Counted from the stretch's first letter, positions 36,181-45,366 are shown. The stretch: 64,000 nucleotides of DNA from Comamonas sp. NLF-1-9 (GCF_019195435.1 NZ_CP078069.1:310001-374000); one strand, 5' to 3'. The notes: generated by a model not told the origin, from the sequence alone. A program made the numbers and translations.

Positions 36181-36229
36181 AAATTGATAGCTGCCAGCGC
36201 TTGTGGGTCAAGCGTTGCAGGCCAATTTG
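36181..36229 (+). repeat. Interspersed 49-bp repeat, intergenic copy next to tamB stop
   Basis: Reference copy of the family. It has AAATTGATAGCTGCC, then a hairpin AGCGCTTG (36196-36203), loop TGGGT, CAAGCGTT (36209-36216), and a second small palindrome GGCC-AATTT-GGCC (36220-36232) that runs up to the tamB stop codon. On the minus strand the hairpins directly follow tamB and could act as its transcription terminator. Confidence 0.65.
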
Positions 36230-36232
36230 GCC

Positions 36233-39200
36233 TCAATCATAGCGCAGGGTGTAGATCAGGTCGAGCGCGCTTTGCGCCCCGGTCTGCCCGCGCAGCGTCA
36301 GGCTGCGCGACAGGTCCAGGAAGATGTAGAGCGTGCCCATGGCGCCGGCCAGGCTGTGTTCGTAGGCGACGTAAAGCCTGCGCGAGAGGCGCTTGCCCAG
36401 CGTGAGCGCGGCGCCGTTCAGGCCGCTCGCGCCGTCGGGGCCGCGAAAGCCGATCTCGTCGAGCCCCAGGCGCTGCGCCACGCCGCCGGCCGGATCGCCC
36501 CCGCCGCTGAGCAAGGCCAGCGCCGCCTGCTGCATCAGCGCGGCTTCGGCCCCGCCGGCGGCGGCGCTGCGCCCCAGCACCAGCCAGGAGAGCTTTTCCG
36601 CGTCCGGCATCTCGGGGTCGGAGTACAGCCGCGCGCGCGGCGCCAGCGCGCTGCCGCTGACCTGCACGCCCACGCGCTCGCTGATCTGCGGGCGCAGCGC
36701 CAGGATGTCCAGCTGCGGGTTGTCCGCCGCGCCGGAAAAGCGCAGCAGCCCGGTTTCCACGTCCAGCACCTGGCCCCAGGCGCGGTAGCGTCCCTGCTCG
36801 GTGCGGATCTCGCCCAGCACGCGCGGCATGGGGCCGCTCTTGCCGTCGCTGGTGATCCTGAGCTGGCCCTTGAGCCGCGTGGTCAGGCCGTGGCCTTGCA
36901 CCGCGAAGTCGTCGCCCAGATCGAGCTCGATGTCCATGGCCGGCGCGCTGGCCGCGTGGACCCGGGTGTCCTCTTCGGTCTGCTCCGTGGGCGCGTCGCC
37001 GCCGTGCACCACCACGTCATCGCTCAGCTTGGGCGCGCTGTCGTCGGGCAGCAGAATGCTTGCGCGGTCCGCCTTGAGCTGACCGCTGAGCATCAGCTGT
37101 CCATCCTGCAGTTGCGCGTGCAGCTTGCCCGACAAGCTCAACTGGCGGTCGGCGCGCACTAGCAGTTGCAGTGCCTCGGCCTCGGCGTTCATGTCCATGC
37201 GCACCTGCGCGCCCTGCCAGGTGATCAGGCCGCTGCCGCGCAGGCTGCCGCCGTCGCTGGGCGCGCGCGTCAGATTGCCGCTGGGCCCGAGGATGCGTGC
37301 GCCGCTGCCGCTGCCGCCGCGCACGAAGAGTTCGGTGACCTGCAACTGCTCGCCCTGCAGGCGGGCGCGCACCCGCCCGTCGCGCAGGTCGATGCCGTCG
37401 ATCACCGAGCGCACCGCAAAGTCGTCGGCGCTGAGCGTGCCGCTCAGTTGTGGCGAGCCCAGGCTGCCCGCCAGCTGCACCTGCGCGCCCAGGCTGCCGT
37501 GCACGCGCCAGCCCGGCGGCGCGAACATGGACCACACGCCCACGTCGGGCAGCGCCGCGTGCGCGCTCCCGGACAGCGGCGCGTCCTGTGCAAGCCGCCA
37601 GGCGCCGCCCACGCGCTCCAGGGGCAGGCGGGCTTCTGCGCTGGCCTGGCCGGCGCGCTCGCTGTCCCAGGCGGCGTCCAGTTTGAGCTCGCGCTCGTCT
37701 GCAAGCATTTGCAGCTGCAACTGGCGCAGGCCGGCGGCGCTGCTCTGGCCTTCGATCGGCAGTTGCAGGTCGCCGCCGCTGCGCCGCAGCGTGACGCTGG
37801 CCTGCAGCGCCTCGCCCATCTGCACGTCCCAGTCGGCGGCCAGCACCAGGTCGCCACCCAGGCCCAGGCGCTGCAGCAGCGGCGTGGGCTCGGCGTCCAG
37901 CGCGTTGGCCCAGGCCAGCGGCAAGTCGCGCAGGCTGCCGTGGCTGCTCAGGCGCAGCGCCGAGGGCTGGTCACCCCCCGAGGGCAGGCTCAACTGCACC
38001 GGGTCGGCCTGCAGCGTCGCGCTGCCCGCTTGCGGCCCCTGGAGGCGAGCGGCAAGCGGGCCGGTCTCGATCTTGAGCCCGCCCGCACTTTGCACCGCGA
38101 GCGTGAGCGGCGCCTGCAGTTGCAGCCGCCAAGGTCCCGGGCGCCGGCCCTGGCGTGCCTGCAGCGAGAGCTCGGAGAGTTGCGCCTGCCAGCGCCCCTG
38201 GCCCAGCACGCCGGCGCTGCCCCGCAGTTGCACGCTGGCGCTGAGCATGGCCTCGTCCTGACCCTGGCTGGCGCTGGCGCCCAGGCTCAGCGCCATGTTC
38301 GCGGGCGTGCCCTCCAGGCGGGCTTGCAGTTGGCGCAGCGCCAGCGGGGCGCCAGCGGCGGGGCGGTAGTCCAGTTGTGGCAGCTCCAGTGTGGCCTGGA
38401 GCGTGGGCGCGTCGGCGGCGCTCTTTCCCTGGGCGGCGTCCAGCAGCGTCTGCCAGCCGCCCTGCCACTGGGCCTGCAGCTGCCCCTGTCCCTTGAACTG
38501 GGCTTGCGTCAGTTCGCTCGGCAGCGGCAAGGGCAGGGGCAGCGCGCCCAGCCACTCTTGCAGCGCCTGCGCGCTCTTGAGCGCGAGCTCGATTTCGCCC
38601 TTGCCACGGCGCGGCGCCAGCTCGCCCTGCAATTGCAGGCTGGCGCCGGGCACACTGGCGCTGAGTTGTCCGCTGCCGGCGCGCGCCGCCAGGTCGAGCC
38701 TGAGCTCGCTCGCCTGCAGCCTGGCCTGCAGCGCGGCCAGCGTCAGCGTGGAGACGTTCAGCGCTTCTTCCTGCCAGCGGGCCTTGAGCTGCAAGCGCTC
38801 AAACTGCCAGCGGTCGCGCTGGTGCGCGGCGGCGGCGCTCAGGCTGGCCTGCAGATCCAGGCCGTCCTTCAGCGAACCAGAAGCGCTGATCTCGCCATTC
38901 ACCGGCGCGGCTTGCAGTTGCCGGTGCAGCAGAGCGGGGTTCAGTGCGTGCACGCCGAGCCTGGCTTGCAGCTTGCCGCTTTCAAGCTCGTAGCGCGCCT
39001 GCTGCAGCTCGATGTGGCCGCTGCCCACTTCGAGGCGGGCGCTGTGCAGCGCGAGCAGCGAGCCGTCAAACCGGGCGCTCGCCTGCAGCGCGCTCAAGGG
39101 CAGGCGGCCCGCGTCCCAGGGGCCGGCTAAATCATTGGTCAAATCGGCCTGTAACGCCCACCCTGCCTGCGCTAACTGCTCCTGTGGTTGTAGCGAAAGC

Positions 39201-40135
39201 TGCCCGGCGAGTGCGGTCTGCGGCGCGCCCGGCCAGAGCAGCGCGAGGTTGAGCGCCTGCAATTGCGCGCTGGCTTCGTGCAGCGGCTGCGCGGCCCAGG
39301 GCAGCACGGTCGCGCTGGCCTGCGCCTGCAGCGGATTGCCGTCTTCACCCTTGAGCTGGGCGCTCAAGGCCAGGCGCGCAGCGCGCCCGGACAGCGGGCC
39401 AGCGGCCCGTAGCTGTGCGCTGGCTGCCACGGGAGCGCCGTCGGGCGCCAGCCGGGCTTGCAGACTGGCCTGCAGTGCCGCCTCGAGCTGCATGGGTGCG
39501 GCGCCCTGCAGGCTGGCCTGCAGTTGGTAATTGCCCTCGGCAAAGTGCAGCTCGTCGATGCGCAGCCGATGCTCGCGCCCGTCCCAGTCGTAGTGGCCGC
39601 GCAGTGCGGTGATCGTAGGCGGCGCGCCTTCGCCCGGTGCGCTCCAGACGATTTCGTCGGCCGACAGCGGCGTGCTGATGCGCAGCGGCAGCACCACCTG
39701 CTGCAGCGGCGTGCTCTCTTCAGGCTCCGGGTCGGGGCGCGGTTGCGGGGCAAGAGCGATGCGCTGCGCGTGCAGCTCGGTCACGAGCAGCTCGCCGTGC
39801 AGCAACGCCAGCGGCTGCCAGGCGATGCGCAGCCCCTGCAGTTGCAGCGCCAGGCCGGGTTGGCTGAAATGCACTTGTCCGATCTGCCCGCCATGCAGCA
39901 GCGTGCCGCGCACCTCCCTGGCGTCGAGCTGCATCGGCGCGGGCAGCTCGCGCGTGGCCAGGCGCAGTACGGTGGCGAGCGAGCCCTCGCTGCCCGCCCA
40001 GCCCCAGAGCGCGGCCAGCGCGGTGAGCAGCAGAAGCACCAACGCCACCAGCGCGCGGCCCAGCATGCGCCAGGCGCGCCGCCGCGGCCGCACTGCGGGA
40101 GCGGGTGGGGATGGGTTGGGCTTGGGTGCAGTCAA
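36233..40135 (-). CDS. tamB: Translocation and assembly module subunit TamB (DUF490/AsmA-like)
   Basis: About 1300 aa. One N-terminal membrane helix (ALVALVLLLLTALAALWGWA) is followed by a very long beta-rich, Gln/Leu-repeat region and the conserved C-terminal DUF490 domain, with EIRTEQGRYRAWGQVLDVE, LRFSGAADNPQLDILALRP and PDAEKLSWLVLGRS. TamB spans the periplasm and works with TamA in outer-membrane protein insertion and phospholipid transport. The start is uncertain: TTG 40135, GTG 40093 or ATG 40066. tamA lies 245 bp upstream on the same strand. A repeat copy at 39140-39188 is read in frame. Confidence 0.93.
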   Translation of the reverse strand: MTAPKPNPSPPAPAVRPRRRAWRMLGRALVALVLLLLTALAALWGWAGSEGSLATVLRLATRELPAPMQLDAREVRGTLLHGGQIGQVHFSQPGLALQLQGLRIAWQPLALLHGELLVTELHAQRIALAPQPRPDPEPEESTPLQQVVLPLRISTPLSADEIVWSAPGEGAPPTITALRGHYDWDGREHRLRIDELHFAEGNYQLQASLQGAAPMQLEAALQASLQARLAPDGAPVAASAQLRAAGPLSGRAARLALSAQLKGEDGNPLQAQASATVLPWAAQPLHEASAQLQALNLALLWPGAPQTALAGQLSLQPQEQLAQAGWALQADLTNDLAGPWDAGRLPLSALQASARFDGSLLALHSARLEVGSGHIELQQARYELESGKLQARLGVHALNPALLHRQLQAAPVNGEISASGSLKDGLDLQASLSAAAAHQRDRWQFERLQLKARWQEEALNVSTLTLAALQARLQASELRLDLAARAGSGQLSASVPGASLQLQGELAPRRGKGEIELALKSAQALQEWLGALPLPLPLPSELTQAQFKGQGQLQAQWQGGWQTLLDAAQGKSAADAPTLQATLELPQLDYRPAAGAPLALRQLQARLEGTPANMALSLGASASQGQDEAMLSASVQLRGSAGVLGQGRWQAQLSELSLQARQGRRPGPWRLQLQAPLTLAVQSAGGLKIETGPLAARLQGPQAGSATLQADPVQLSLPSGGDQPSALRLSSHGSLRDLPLAWANALDAEPTPLLQRLGLGGDLVLAADWDVQMGEALQASVTLRRSGGDLQLPIEGQSSAAGLRQLQLQMLADERELKLDAAWDSERAGQASAEARLPLERVGGAWRLAQDAPLSGSAHAALPDVGVWSMFAPPGWRVHGSLGAQVQLAGSLGSPQLSGTLSADDFAVRSVIDGIDLRDGRVRARLQGEQLQVTELFVRGGSGSGARILGPSGNLTRAPSDGGSLRGSGLITWQGAQVRMDMNAEAEALQLLVRADRQLSLSGKLHAQLQDGQLMLSGQLKADRASILLPDDSAPKLSDDVVVHGGDAPTEQTEEDTRVHAASAPAMDIELDLGDDFAVQGHGLTTRLKGQLRITSDGKSGPMPRVLGEIRTEQGRYRAWGQVLDVETGLLRFSGAADNPQLDILALRPQISERVGVQVSGSALAPRARLYSDPEMPDAEKLSWLVLGRSAAAGGAEAALMQQAALALLSGGGDPAGGVAQRLGLDEIGFRGPDGASGLNGAALTLGKRLSRRLYVAYEHSLAGAMGTLYIFLDLSRSLTLRGQTGAQSALDLIYTLRYD
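39140..39188 (-). repeat. Interspersed 49-bp repeat, in-frame copy within tamB
   Basis: Minus-strand alignment to the copy at 36181-36229 gives about 29 of 49 matches without gaps. They concentrate in TAGCGC, GCGTT, and CAGGCCGATTTG. It encodes part of QLAQAGWALQADLTND in the TamB repeat region, where an insertion would be easily tolerated. Confidence 0.45.
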
Positions 40136-40380
40136 GGCAAGAGAGCGCAGCCCCTGGGGCCACGAGAAATTTCAGCGCCTGGCCTCAGGCCGCCGGCCAC
40201 ACGCAGGGCGGGCGCTGCGCCGGCCGCGTGCGGGCGGATTGGCCTTGCGCCCCGCCAGCGCCGCTGCGCCGGTTACGGAGGCGAGCGCGCAAGCAAAAAG
40301 CGCGCTGGCGGCCAGGTGCATGGCCTGGATTCTTGCAGATTCCCCGGCATCCGGTGTGCCCGGCGGCCGCGCCTGTGGCC

Positions 40381-42255
40381 TCAGAAGCTGAAGCCCAGGC
40401 GCAGGTGCAGCCTGAGCTTGCGCGATTGCACGCCCCAGGCAAGGTCGGCCTGCAGCGGCCCCACCGGGCTGGTCCAGCGCAGGCCTGCGCCTACGCCTAC
40501 GCGCGGGCGCATCTGCGCCGGCGTATCGCCGACTGCGCCCATGTCGACGAAGGCGGCGGTCTCGAAATCGGTGAGGTTGCCCGCCAGCGCAATCGGCCGC
40601 TGCCATTCGACGCTGGCCACCGTCATGTAGCGCCCGCCATAAATCTGGTCGCCCTGCACACGCGCGCCTATGCTTTGCCAGGCGTAGCCGCGCACGCTGG
40701 TGTCGCCGCCGGTCAGGAACAGCAGTGTCGCCGGCAGCGCCGCCTGCTTGCGCGCGAGCAGCGCGCCGCCCTCCAGACGCAGGGCAATGCGGCTGCTGCG
40801 GCTGATGTGTTCGTTCATCTGCACCCGCCCCAGCCCGATGAAAGTCAGGCCGCGCAGGCGTGCGCGCACGAAGGGGTCGTGCGAGCTGCGCAGCGTGGTG
40901 CCCGCGCCGAGCTCGGCCGCCACTGCCCAGCCGCGCGTGGGGGCCGTGGGCCGGTTCAGGTGTTGCAGCGTCCAGCCCCAGTTGGCGCTGAATGTGGCGG
41001 CCATGGGCGGGGCGTCCTCGCCGTGGCTGCGGCTCAGGTCGTACTGCAGCCACTGACTGCGTTCGATGTGTTCACTGCTCTGGTTGCGGCCAAAGCGCCA
41101 CTGGGTGCTGTCGGTGACGAAGCTGCCGGTGGTTTCGCGCTTGAGCAGCGCGCCGCCGCTCCAGCGCCAGCCTTCGGCGTTGGGCAGGCCCATCCAGTCG
41201 CTGGACAGGCTCTTGAGCTTGTTGCTCAGCTGCACCTTGCTGAGCGCGCGCCAGCCCAGCCAGGGCAGGCGGTTGTGCGTGTGGTCCAGCGACAGCCGCG
41301 CGCCGCTGTCGGTGGAAAAGCCCACGCCGAACACCGCCTTCTGCAGCTTAGCCTCGCGCACATGGGCGATCACCGGCGCGCTCACTTCGCCGGGCGCATC
41401 GCCGGGCTCGGCCTTGGCCTCGTCGGTTTCGAGCGTGAGGAAGACGCTGTCGTAATAGCCGCTCGAAGCCAGGCGCTGCTGGGCGTCGAGCAGCGCGCTT
41501 TCGCTGTAGATCTCGCCCGTGGGCAGGCGGGCGATGCGCGCGGTGCCGGTGCTGTCGTAGCGCTCGCCGCCTTCGATGGTCAGCGTGCCGAAGCGGTAGG
41601 CCGGGCCGCTCGCGTAATCGACGCTGAGCTCGGCCTCGGCCGCATCGGCGTCGATGTCGGCGCGGCTGTCGGCAATGCGCGCTACCGGGTAACGCCGCTG
41701 CTGCAGGCTGCGCAGCCCCTCGGTCTTGGCCTGGCTCCAGTCGTGCTGGGTGAAGGCGGCGCCCGGTTGCAGCGCAAAACTGTTTTGCAGGCGCTGCTCG
41801 CGGCGTGCGCGCGCCGCTTCGTCGCCGTCGGGACTGCTGAGGCTGATCTTCGTGCTGCGGATGTGCGTCTGCGCGCCGGTTCGCACGCTGACGGTGATCT
41901 GTGGCGGCTCGCTGTCGGAGGTGTTGAGCGTGATCTCGGGCTCGAAGTAGCCCAGCGTGGCCAGCAGTTCACGAGCGTTGTCGGGCACCGTCAGGCTCAG
42001 GCGCTGCAGCTCGCTTGCGGTCAGGTCGGGTAGCAGCAGGTAGCGCTGCAGCTCCAGGTGCTTTTGCAACAGGGTCTGCGCCGCCGGGTCATCGGCCTCG
42101 ACCCGCAGGGTGAAGGTGGGCGGCGGCGCGGCGGCCTCATCGTCCTGCGGCGCAGCCGCTCCCGGCATCAGGCTGCAGGCGCCCAGCAGCAGCGCCAACG
42201 CCAGCATGAGCAGCCCTTGCAGGCGGCGTGCGGGCGTGGAAAAGGGCAGGGTCAT
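40381..42255 (-). CDS. tamA: Outer-membrane translocation and assembly protein TamA (BamA/Omp85 superfamily)
   Basis: 624 aa. POTRA-like domains occupy about residues 60-270 (LLATLGYFEPEITLNTS, YRFGTLTIEGGERYDSTG), followed by a 16-strand-type barrel ending in a C-terminal aromatic residue (LRLHLRLGFSF). The VRGYAWQSIG segment is the conserved loop-6 VRGY/F motif of Omp85 proteins. The signal peptide ends LLLGACS, a textbook lipobox, which is unusual for a beta-barrel. Together with TamB it forms the TAM complex. The ATG at 42255 is chosen because it gives a compact signal peptide. Confidence 0.92.
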   Translation of the reverse strand: MTLPFSTPARRLQGLLMLALALLLGACSLMPGAAAPQDDEAAAPPPTFTLRVEADDPAAQTLLQKHLELQRYLLLPDLTASELQRLSLTVPDNARELLATLGYFEPEITLNTSDSEPPQITVSVRTGAQTHIRSTKISLSSPDGDEAARARREQRLQNSFALQPGAAFTQHDWSQAKTEGLRSLQQRRYPVARIADSRADIDADAAEAELSVDYASGPAYRFGTLTIEGGERYDSTGTARIARLPTGEIYSESALLDAQQRLASSGYYDSVFLTLETDEAKAEPGDAPGEVSAPVIAHVREAKLQKAVFGVGFSTDSGARLSLDHTHNRLPWLGWRALSKVQLSNKLKSLSSDWMGLPNAEGWRWSGGALLKRETTGSFVTDSTQWRFGRNQSSEHIERSQWLQYDLSRSHGEDAPPMAATFSANWGWTLQHLNRPTAPTRGWAVAAELGAGTTLRSSHDPFVRARLRGLTFIGLGRVQMNEHISRSSRIALRLEGGALLARKQAALPATLLFLTGGDTSVRGYAWQSIGARVQGDQIYGGRYMTVASVEWQRPIALAGNLTDFETAAFVDMGAVGDTPAQMRPRVGVGAGLRWTSPVGPLQADLAWGVQSRKLRLHLRLGFSF

Positions 42256-42413
42256 GGTCGAGATTGTGGCAAACGCCGCCCGAGGCAAGCGGCGTGCCCG
42301 GCGCGCCGGGCGTGCGGCGCGCGGGGGAGGTCAAGCGTAGCAGCACGGGGGCCGCGCGGCGCCGGCTGCCGCGTTGAACGGGTGCGGGCGGCGCGAAGGC
42401 GATGCCAGCCAGC

Positions 42414-43601
42414 CTACTTGGAGAGCATGCGCATCGCGTCTTCCAGGCCCTTGAGCGTGAGCGCAAACATGCGCTGGCCCATGAGCTGCTGGACGATGGC
42501 AATGCTCTGGCGGTACTGCCACACCCCTTGCGGCTCGGGATTGATCCAGACGAATTTCGGAAACGCGTTCGTCAGGCGCTGCAGCCATTCGGCGCCGGCT
42601 TCCTCGTTGTTGTATTCCACGCTGCCGCCGGGCTGCAGGATCTCGTAGGGGCTCATGGTCGCGTCGCCCACGAAGATCAGCTTGTAGTCCTTGTTGTACT
42701 TGCGGATGATGTCCCAGGTGGGGAATTTTTCGGCGAAGCGCCGACGGTTGTTCTTCCACAGGTAGTCGTAGACGCAGTTGTGGAAGTAATAGAACTCCAG
42801 GTGCTTGAACTCGGCCTTGACGGCGGAAAACAGCTCCTCGACGCGCTGGATGTGCTCGTCCATGGTGCCGCCCACGTCCATGAGCAGCAGCACTTTCACG
42901 TTGTTGTGGCGCTCGGGCACCATCTTGATGTCCAGCCAGCCGGCATTGGCCGCCGTGCTGCGGATGGTGTCCGGCAGATCCAGCTCGAGCTCATTGCCCT
43001 CGCGCGCGAACTTGCGCAGGCGCCGCAGCGCAACCTTGATGTTGCGCGTACCGAGCTCTTGCGTGTCGTCGTAGTCGCGGTAGGCCCGCTGCTCCCACAC
43101 CTTCACCGCGCTCTTGTTCTTGCCGCTGCCTCCGATGCGCACGCCCTGCGGGTTGTAGCCGCCGTGGCCAAACGGGCTGGTGCCGCCCGTGCCTATCCAC
43201 TTGCTGCCGCCCTCGTGGCGCTCCTTCTGCTCTTCCAGGCGCTTTTTCAGCGTCTGCATCAGTTCGTCCCAGCCCATCTTTTCGATCGCTGCCTTCTGCT
43301 CGGGCGTGAGTTCGCGCTCGAGCATCTGGCGCAGCCAGTCGGCCGGAATCTTCTTGCTGAAGTCGGCCAGCAGTTCGACGCCGTGAAAGTAGGCGGCAAA
43401 GGCGCGGTCGAACTTGTCGTAGTGCTTTTCGTCCTTGACCAGCACGGTGCGCGCGAGGTGATAGAAATCGTCCATGCTCCACGCATCGCTCGACAGCGGC
43501 CCGACCACGCCGGCCTTGAGCGCCTGAAGCAGCGCGAGGAACTCCTTGACCGATACCGGCAGCTTGGCGGCGCGCAGGGTGTAGAAGAAGTCGATCAGCA
43601 T
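42414..43601 (-). CDS. VWA domain protein, CoxE-like, MoxR-associated
   Basis: 395 aa. The C-terminal VWA domain carries a metal-ion (MIDAS)-like motif DVGGTMD at residues 242-248, where classical VWA domains read DxSxS. The N-terminal half is helical and charged (EEQKERHEGGSKW then GTGGTSPFGHGG). Such proteins work with MoxR AAA+ ATPases as metal-insertion or assembly chaperones; here the MoxR gene is three genes upstream in the same minus-strand group. No oxidase or CO dehydrogenase gene is attached, so the client is unknown. Confidence 0.88.
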   Translation of the reverse strand: MLIDFFYTLRAAKLPVSVKEFLALLQALKAGVVGPLSSDAWSMDDFYHLARTVLVKDEKHYDKFDRAFAAYFHGVELLADFSKKIPADWLRQMLERELTPEQKAAIEKMGWDELMQTLKKRLEEQKERHEGGSKWIGTGGTSPFGHGGYNPQGVRIGGSGKNKSAVKVWEQRAYRDYDDTQELGTRNIKVALRRLRKFAREGNELELDLPDTIRSTAANAGWLDIKMVPERHNNVKVLLLMDVGGTMDEHIQRVEELFSAVKAEFKHLEFYYFHNCVYDYLWKNNRRRFAEKFPTWDIIRKYNKDYKLIFVGDATMSPYEILQPGGSVEYNNEEAGAEWLQRLTNAFPKFVWINPEPQGVWQYRQSIAIVQQLMGQRMFALTLKGLEDAMRMLSK

Positions 43602-43622
43602 GGAATGTCGTTCAAACGCCCG

Positions 43623-44222
43623 TCAAGTGTGCGTGTGGCGCTCCAGTAAATAGAGCAACTGCGCCCGCGCCTCGGGCCATTCACCGGCGCGCATGCTGTA
43701 CATCACGGTGTCGCGGATGCTGCCGTCGCGGCGCAGCGCGTGGCCGCGGATCACGCCGTCCTTGCGCGCGCCCAGGCGCTCGATCGCGCGCTGGCTGGCA
43801 AAGTTGTAGTTGTCGGTGCGCCAGCCCACCACGTGGCAGCCCAGGGTGTCAAAGGCGTGGCCCATCATCAGCAGTTTGCAGCTGGTGTTCACGTGCGTGC
43901 GCTGCACGCTCTGGGCATACCAAGTGTAGCCAATCTCCACGCGGCGCACCGCGGGGAGGATGTCGTGGTAACTCGTGCTGCCCAGCACGCGCTCGCTGGC
44001 CTCGTCGATCACGGCAAAGGCAAAGCGCTTGCCCGCCGCGCGCGCCGCCAGCGCGGTTTCGATGTAGGCGCGGGTGTCGGCGGGCTCGGGCACGGAGGTC
44101 ACGCGAATGCGCCAGAGCGCGCCATCGGCAGCGGCGGCCGCAAGGCCTGCTTCGTGCGCGAGCGCCAGCGGCTCCAGGCGCAGGCCGCGATCGCGCAAGG
44201 TGACGGGTTGGACAAAGCTCAT
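43623..44222 (-). CDS. GNAT-family N-acetyltransferase, RimJ/RimL type
   Basis: 199 aa. The fold is recognised from EIGYTWYAQSVQRTHVNTSC, NYNFASQRAIERLGARKDGV and the RDTVMYSM ending, matching Acetyltransf_3 proteins that acetylate protein N-termini or small molecules. The acetyl-CoA pyrophosphate loop is less obvious than in classical GNATs. It ends 21 bp before the VWA gene and starts 3 bp after the small membrane-protein gene, so it appears co-transcribed with the MoxR-VWA pair. Confidence 0.85.
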   Translation of the reverse strand: MSFVQPVTLRDRGLRLEPLALAHEAGLAAAAADGALWRIRVTSVPEPADTRAYIETALAARAAGKRFAFAVIDEASERVLGSTSYHDILPAVRRVEIGYTWYAQSVQRTHVNTSCKLLMMGHAFDTLGCHVVGWRTDNYNFASQRAIERLGARKDGVIRGHALRRDGSIRDTVMYSMRAGEWPEARAQLLYLLERHTHT

Positions 44223-44225
44223 GGG

Positions 44226-44465
44226 TCAGTCCTCGGTGCGGGGGTCGGGTCGCTCGGCATGACCGTGTCCGTCACACCAGTGGCGTGCGGCGCCGATGCC
44301 GATGCCGCCGCCCAGGCCTACGGCGGCGATCGCCACGATGGCGCGCGTGCCGTAGGGGTCCAGCAGCAGGTCGATGCCGAGCTCGCGCGCCAGCGCATAG
44401 CCGAGCAGCGCCCCGGCGATGAAGCCTGTGGCCTGCGCCAGGGGGCGAACGAAGCGCTCAGGCAT
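44226..44465 (-). CDS. Small hypothetical membrane protein
   Basis: 79 aa, not recognised. Two hydrophobic segments (ATGFIAGALLGYALA and AIVAIAAVGLGGGIGIGAA) with Gly-rich faces, and a charged His-rich tail (HWCDGHGHAERPDPRTED). The ATG at 44465 is used; TTG at 44477 would overlap the MoxR stop. Tight spacing on both sides suggests it belongs to the MoxR operon. Confidence 0.65.
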   Translation of the reverse strand: MPERFVRPLAQATGFIAGALLGYALARELGIDLLLDPYGTRAIVAIAAVGLGGGIGIGAARHWCDGHGHAERPDPRTED

Positions 44466-44478
44466 GCTTGTGTGCAAG

Positions 44479-45321
44479 TCAGCGGTTGCGCTGGTTCATG
44501 AAGACGAGCTTCTCGAACAGGCTCACGTCCTGCTCGTTCTTGAGCAGCGCGCCTACCAGCGGCGGCACCGAGACTTTGGCGTCGGGGCTTTGCAGCGCCT
44601 CGATCGGTATCTCCTCGGCCAGCAGCAGTTTCAGCCAGTCGAGAAACTCGCTGGTCGAAGGCTTTTTCTTCAGGCCGGGCAGGCCGCGCACCTCGTAGAA
44701 GGACTTCATCGCCGCATCGAGCAGCGCGCCCTTGAGCCCGGGAAAGTGCACCTCGACGATCTTCTTCATCGTCTCGGCCTCGGGGAACTTGATGTAGTGA
44801 AAGAAGCAGCGGCGCAGAAACGCGTCGGGCAGCTCTTTTTCATTGTTCGAGGTGATGAAGACCAGCGGGCGGTGTTTGGCCCGCACCATCTCGCGCGTCT
44901 CGTAGCAGTAGAACTCCATGCGGTCGAGCTCGCGCAGCAGGTCGTTCGGGAATTCGATGTCGGCCTTGTCGATCTCGTCGATCAAGAGCGCTACCGGCTG
45001 CTCGGCGGTGAAGGCCTGCCAGAGCACGCCTTTGACGATGTAGTTGTCTATGTCCTTCACGCGCTCGTCACCGAGTTGCGAGTCGCGCAGACGGCTCACC
45101 GCGTCGTACTCGTACAGGCCTTGCTGCGCCTTGGTGGTGCTCTTGATGTGCCACTGCAGCAGCGGCATGGACAGCGCCTGCGCGACCTCCTCGGCGAGCA
45201 TGGTCTTGCCGGTGCCCGGCTCGCCCTTGACGAGCAGCGGACGTGCGAGCGTGATCGCGGCGTTGACCGCCAGCATCAGGTCGGCGGTGGCGACGTAGTG
45301 GGAGCTGCCTTGGAATTTCAT
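44479..45321 (-). CDS. MoxR-family AAA+ ATPase
   Basis: 280 aa. Walker A GEPGTGKT at residues 33-40, Walker B ALLIDEIDKAD, and sensor region PLVFITSNNEKELPDAFLRR are intact. The N-terminus MKFQGSSHYVATADL is typical of this branch, which pairs with VWA proteins such as the one at 42414-43601. It should form a hexameric ATPase remodelling a target protein or cofactor site. It is divergent from cytochrome c4 with 101 bp between the starts. Confidence 0.92.
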   Translation of the reverse strand: MKFQGSSHYVATADLMLAVNAAITLARPLLVKGEPGTGKTMLAEEVAQALSMPLLQWHIKSTTKAQQGLYEYDAVSRLRDSQLGDERVKDIDNYIVKGVLWQAFTAEQPVALLIDEIDKADIEFPNDLLRELDRMEFYCYETREMVRAKHRPLVFITSNNEKELPDAFLRRCFFHYIKFPEAETMKKIVEVHFPGLKGALLDAAMKSFYEVRGLPGLKKKPSTSEFLDWLKLLLAEEIPIEALQSPDAKVSVPPLVGALLKNEQDVSLFEKLVFMNQRNR

Positions 45322-45366
45322 GCGGGAAACTGCGTAGGGTTCGGACGTGCAGCGAACGGCGAGTGC

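Noticed and set aside
36051-36240. tRNA-Arg as an attachment site for a genomic island
   Set aside because: No integrase nearby and no second copy of the tRNA 3' end in the window.
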